Assembly (NCBI GenBank): GCA_009774585.1
Contig: VSOA01000100.1
Span: 1 to 11,551, forward strand
Length of the DNA stretch: 11,551 nucleotides
Source of the DNA: Lachnospiraceae bacterium
GTDB lineage: Bacteria; Bacillota; Clostridia; Lachnospirales; Lachnospiraceae
Reading direction: 5' to 3'
Each line of letters opens with the position of its first letter. Position 1 is the first letter of the stretch. The notes below the pieces were generated by a model. It had not been told where the DNA came from. It ran no database searches and saw only the letters and a program-made list of their open reading frames with translations. This document shows positions 10,895 to 11,551 of the stretch, piece after piece. A program made the position numbers and the translations under genes.

Positions 10895-11551
10895 ATGAAA
10901 ACAATATTGAAGATAAAAATACCCAAAGGCATGCTGATTGGAATAGCCCTTATCACTGTATTGCTGGTTTTAGCAGCAGCGGCAAAACTGCTGACAAGTA
11001 AGGAGCAGGAGATCATAGCATATGATTATACCGTAACAGAGCAGAAGCTTGCAGATGAAGTGATAAGTTACTTAAATGCGCACGTAGAGATACCAGAGAA
11101 TGTTGCGGCAGAGATTGCAAATGTGGCAGTGGAAAATTACAGGATTGTATTAAACTCAAATGTTGACGCCGTCAGTGATAATCATACGGAAGCAATCGAG
11201 GAACGCGTCAGGACAGCACTGTCTGAATATCTTCCGGAAGACAGCGCCCTGTCTGAAACTGGCAGAGACGGACTTGCGGCAGGTATTGCGGAAATCGTAT
11301 GGAATACTATCTTGGAACAAATCCAGACAGCAACAGAAATTACAGACCTTGAAAACGAATACTTTTTTCTGGCGGAGAGCATCCAAGGGCAGATCGATAA
11401 ATTAGAGGAACGTAAGATGAAAGTGTCCATTCAGGCTAATATCAAGAGCAACCAGAATATAAAGGATATGTCAGCGGATGAGCTGCTTTCCCTGATAAAC
11501 GGCATGACGGATGAAGAACTCCGTGAACTTCTGCGGGCATTAGGATTATCA
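10895..11551 (+). CDS. Unknown single-pass membrane protein (3' end outside window)
   Basis: Open from ATG 10895 to the window end, 219 residues with no stop. GCGGAGG (10882-10888) lies just before the start and overlaps the end of the DUF4366 gene, whose TAA is 1 nt upstream, so it belongs to the same operon. The protein begins MKTILKIKIPKG, followed by one membrane segment (~13-31, MLIGIALITVLLVLAAAAK). The outer part is helical and acidic (~35-185), and the last visible part, MSADELLSLINGMTDEELRELL, is also helical. No enzyme motif or known family is recognised. Position and plan suggest an envelope part of the conjugation machine, perhaps a VirB8/VirB5-like assembly factor, but the sequence gives no direct support for that. 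The gene is certain; the function is unknown. Confidence 0.8.
   Translation, partial: MKTILKIKIPKGMLIGIALITVLLVLAAAAKLLTSKEQEIIAYDYTVTEQKLADEVISYLNAHVEIPENVAAEIANVAVENYRIVLNSNVDAVSDNHTEAIEERVRTALSEYLPEDSALSETGRDGLAAGIAEIVWNTILEQIQTATEITDLENEYFFLAESIQGQIDKLEERKMKVSIQANIKSNQNIKDMSADELLSLINGMTDEELRELLRALGLS

Noticed and set aside
10543..11016. Minus-strand ORF of 157 codons rich in Ile and Phe
   Set aside because: It is the complement of the Asp/Glu-rich tail (GAT/GAA giving ATC/TTC) and not a real membrane protein.

Overview
The window is part of an integrative and conjugative element (ICE) of a low-GC Gram-positive bacterium. Protein families, gene order, moderate GC content and strong AGGAGG-type ribosome sites fit a gut Clostridia host, probably Lachnospiraceae. 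All protein genes read on the + strand. They follow the type IV secretion (mating pore) order known from C. difficile-type conjugative transposons (CD1107-CD1115 families): VirD4 tail, Maff2, VirB6-like, PrgI/VirB4, M23 hydrolase, DUF4315, a surface Ig-like protein, a DUF4366 protein, and a membrane protein cut by the window end. No integrase, relaxase, tRNA, rRNA, CRISPR array or IS transposase is visible.

Layout: 2-379 is the end of the VirD4 coupling protein. 380-1124 is non-operonic spacer. It holds a possible small leader RNA, two near-identical 61/62-bp repeats (terminator plus perfect palindrome), and between them a type I toxin-antitoxin (TA) module: a 38-aa holin-like toxin with a convergent antisense RNA. 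1125-2314 encodes Maff2 and the VirB6-like channel protein. 2315-2826 is a 512-bp gap with a second type I TA module (27-aa toxin, convergent antisense RNA) and a strongly structured leader before virB4. 2827-5721 is one ORF that joins a PrgI domain to the VirB4 ATPase. 5745-11551 is a tight cluster, with gaps of at most 11 nt or overlaps, of envelope proteins.

How it works together (family knowledge plus inference): VirD4 delivers the relaxosome to the channel. PrgI-VirB4 and VirB6 form the energised inner-membrane core. The M23 protein opens peptidoglycan. The Ig-like and DUF4366 proteins sit on the outer face and may help cell contact. The two TA modules lie inside the conjugation operon with antitoxin RNAs running against it, so conjugation transcription and toxin control may be linked.

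The most unusual signals are: (1) two type I TA modules of the same architecture in the spacers of one mating-pore operon; (2) the palindrome TATGCGACGTCGCATA, found four times plus one variant, in two intergenic sites and three in-frame coding sites that all read YATSH or YAISH; (3) several in-line intrinsic terminators inside the operon; (4) the PrgI-VirB4 fusion.
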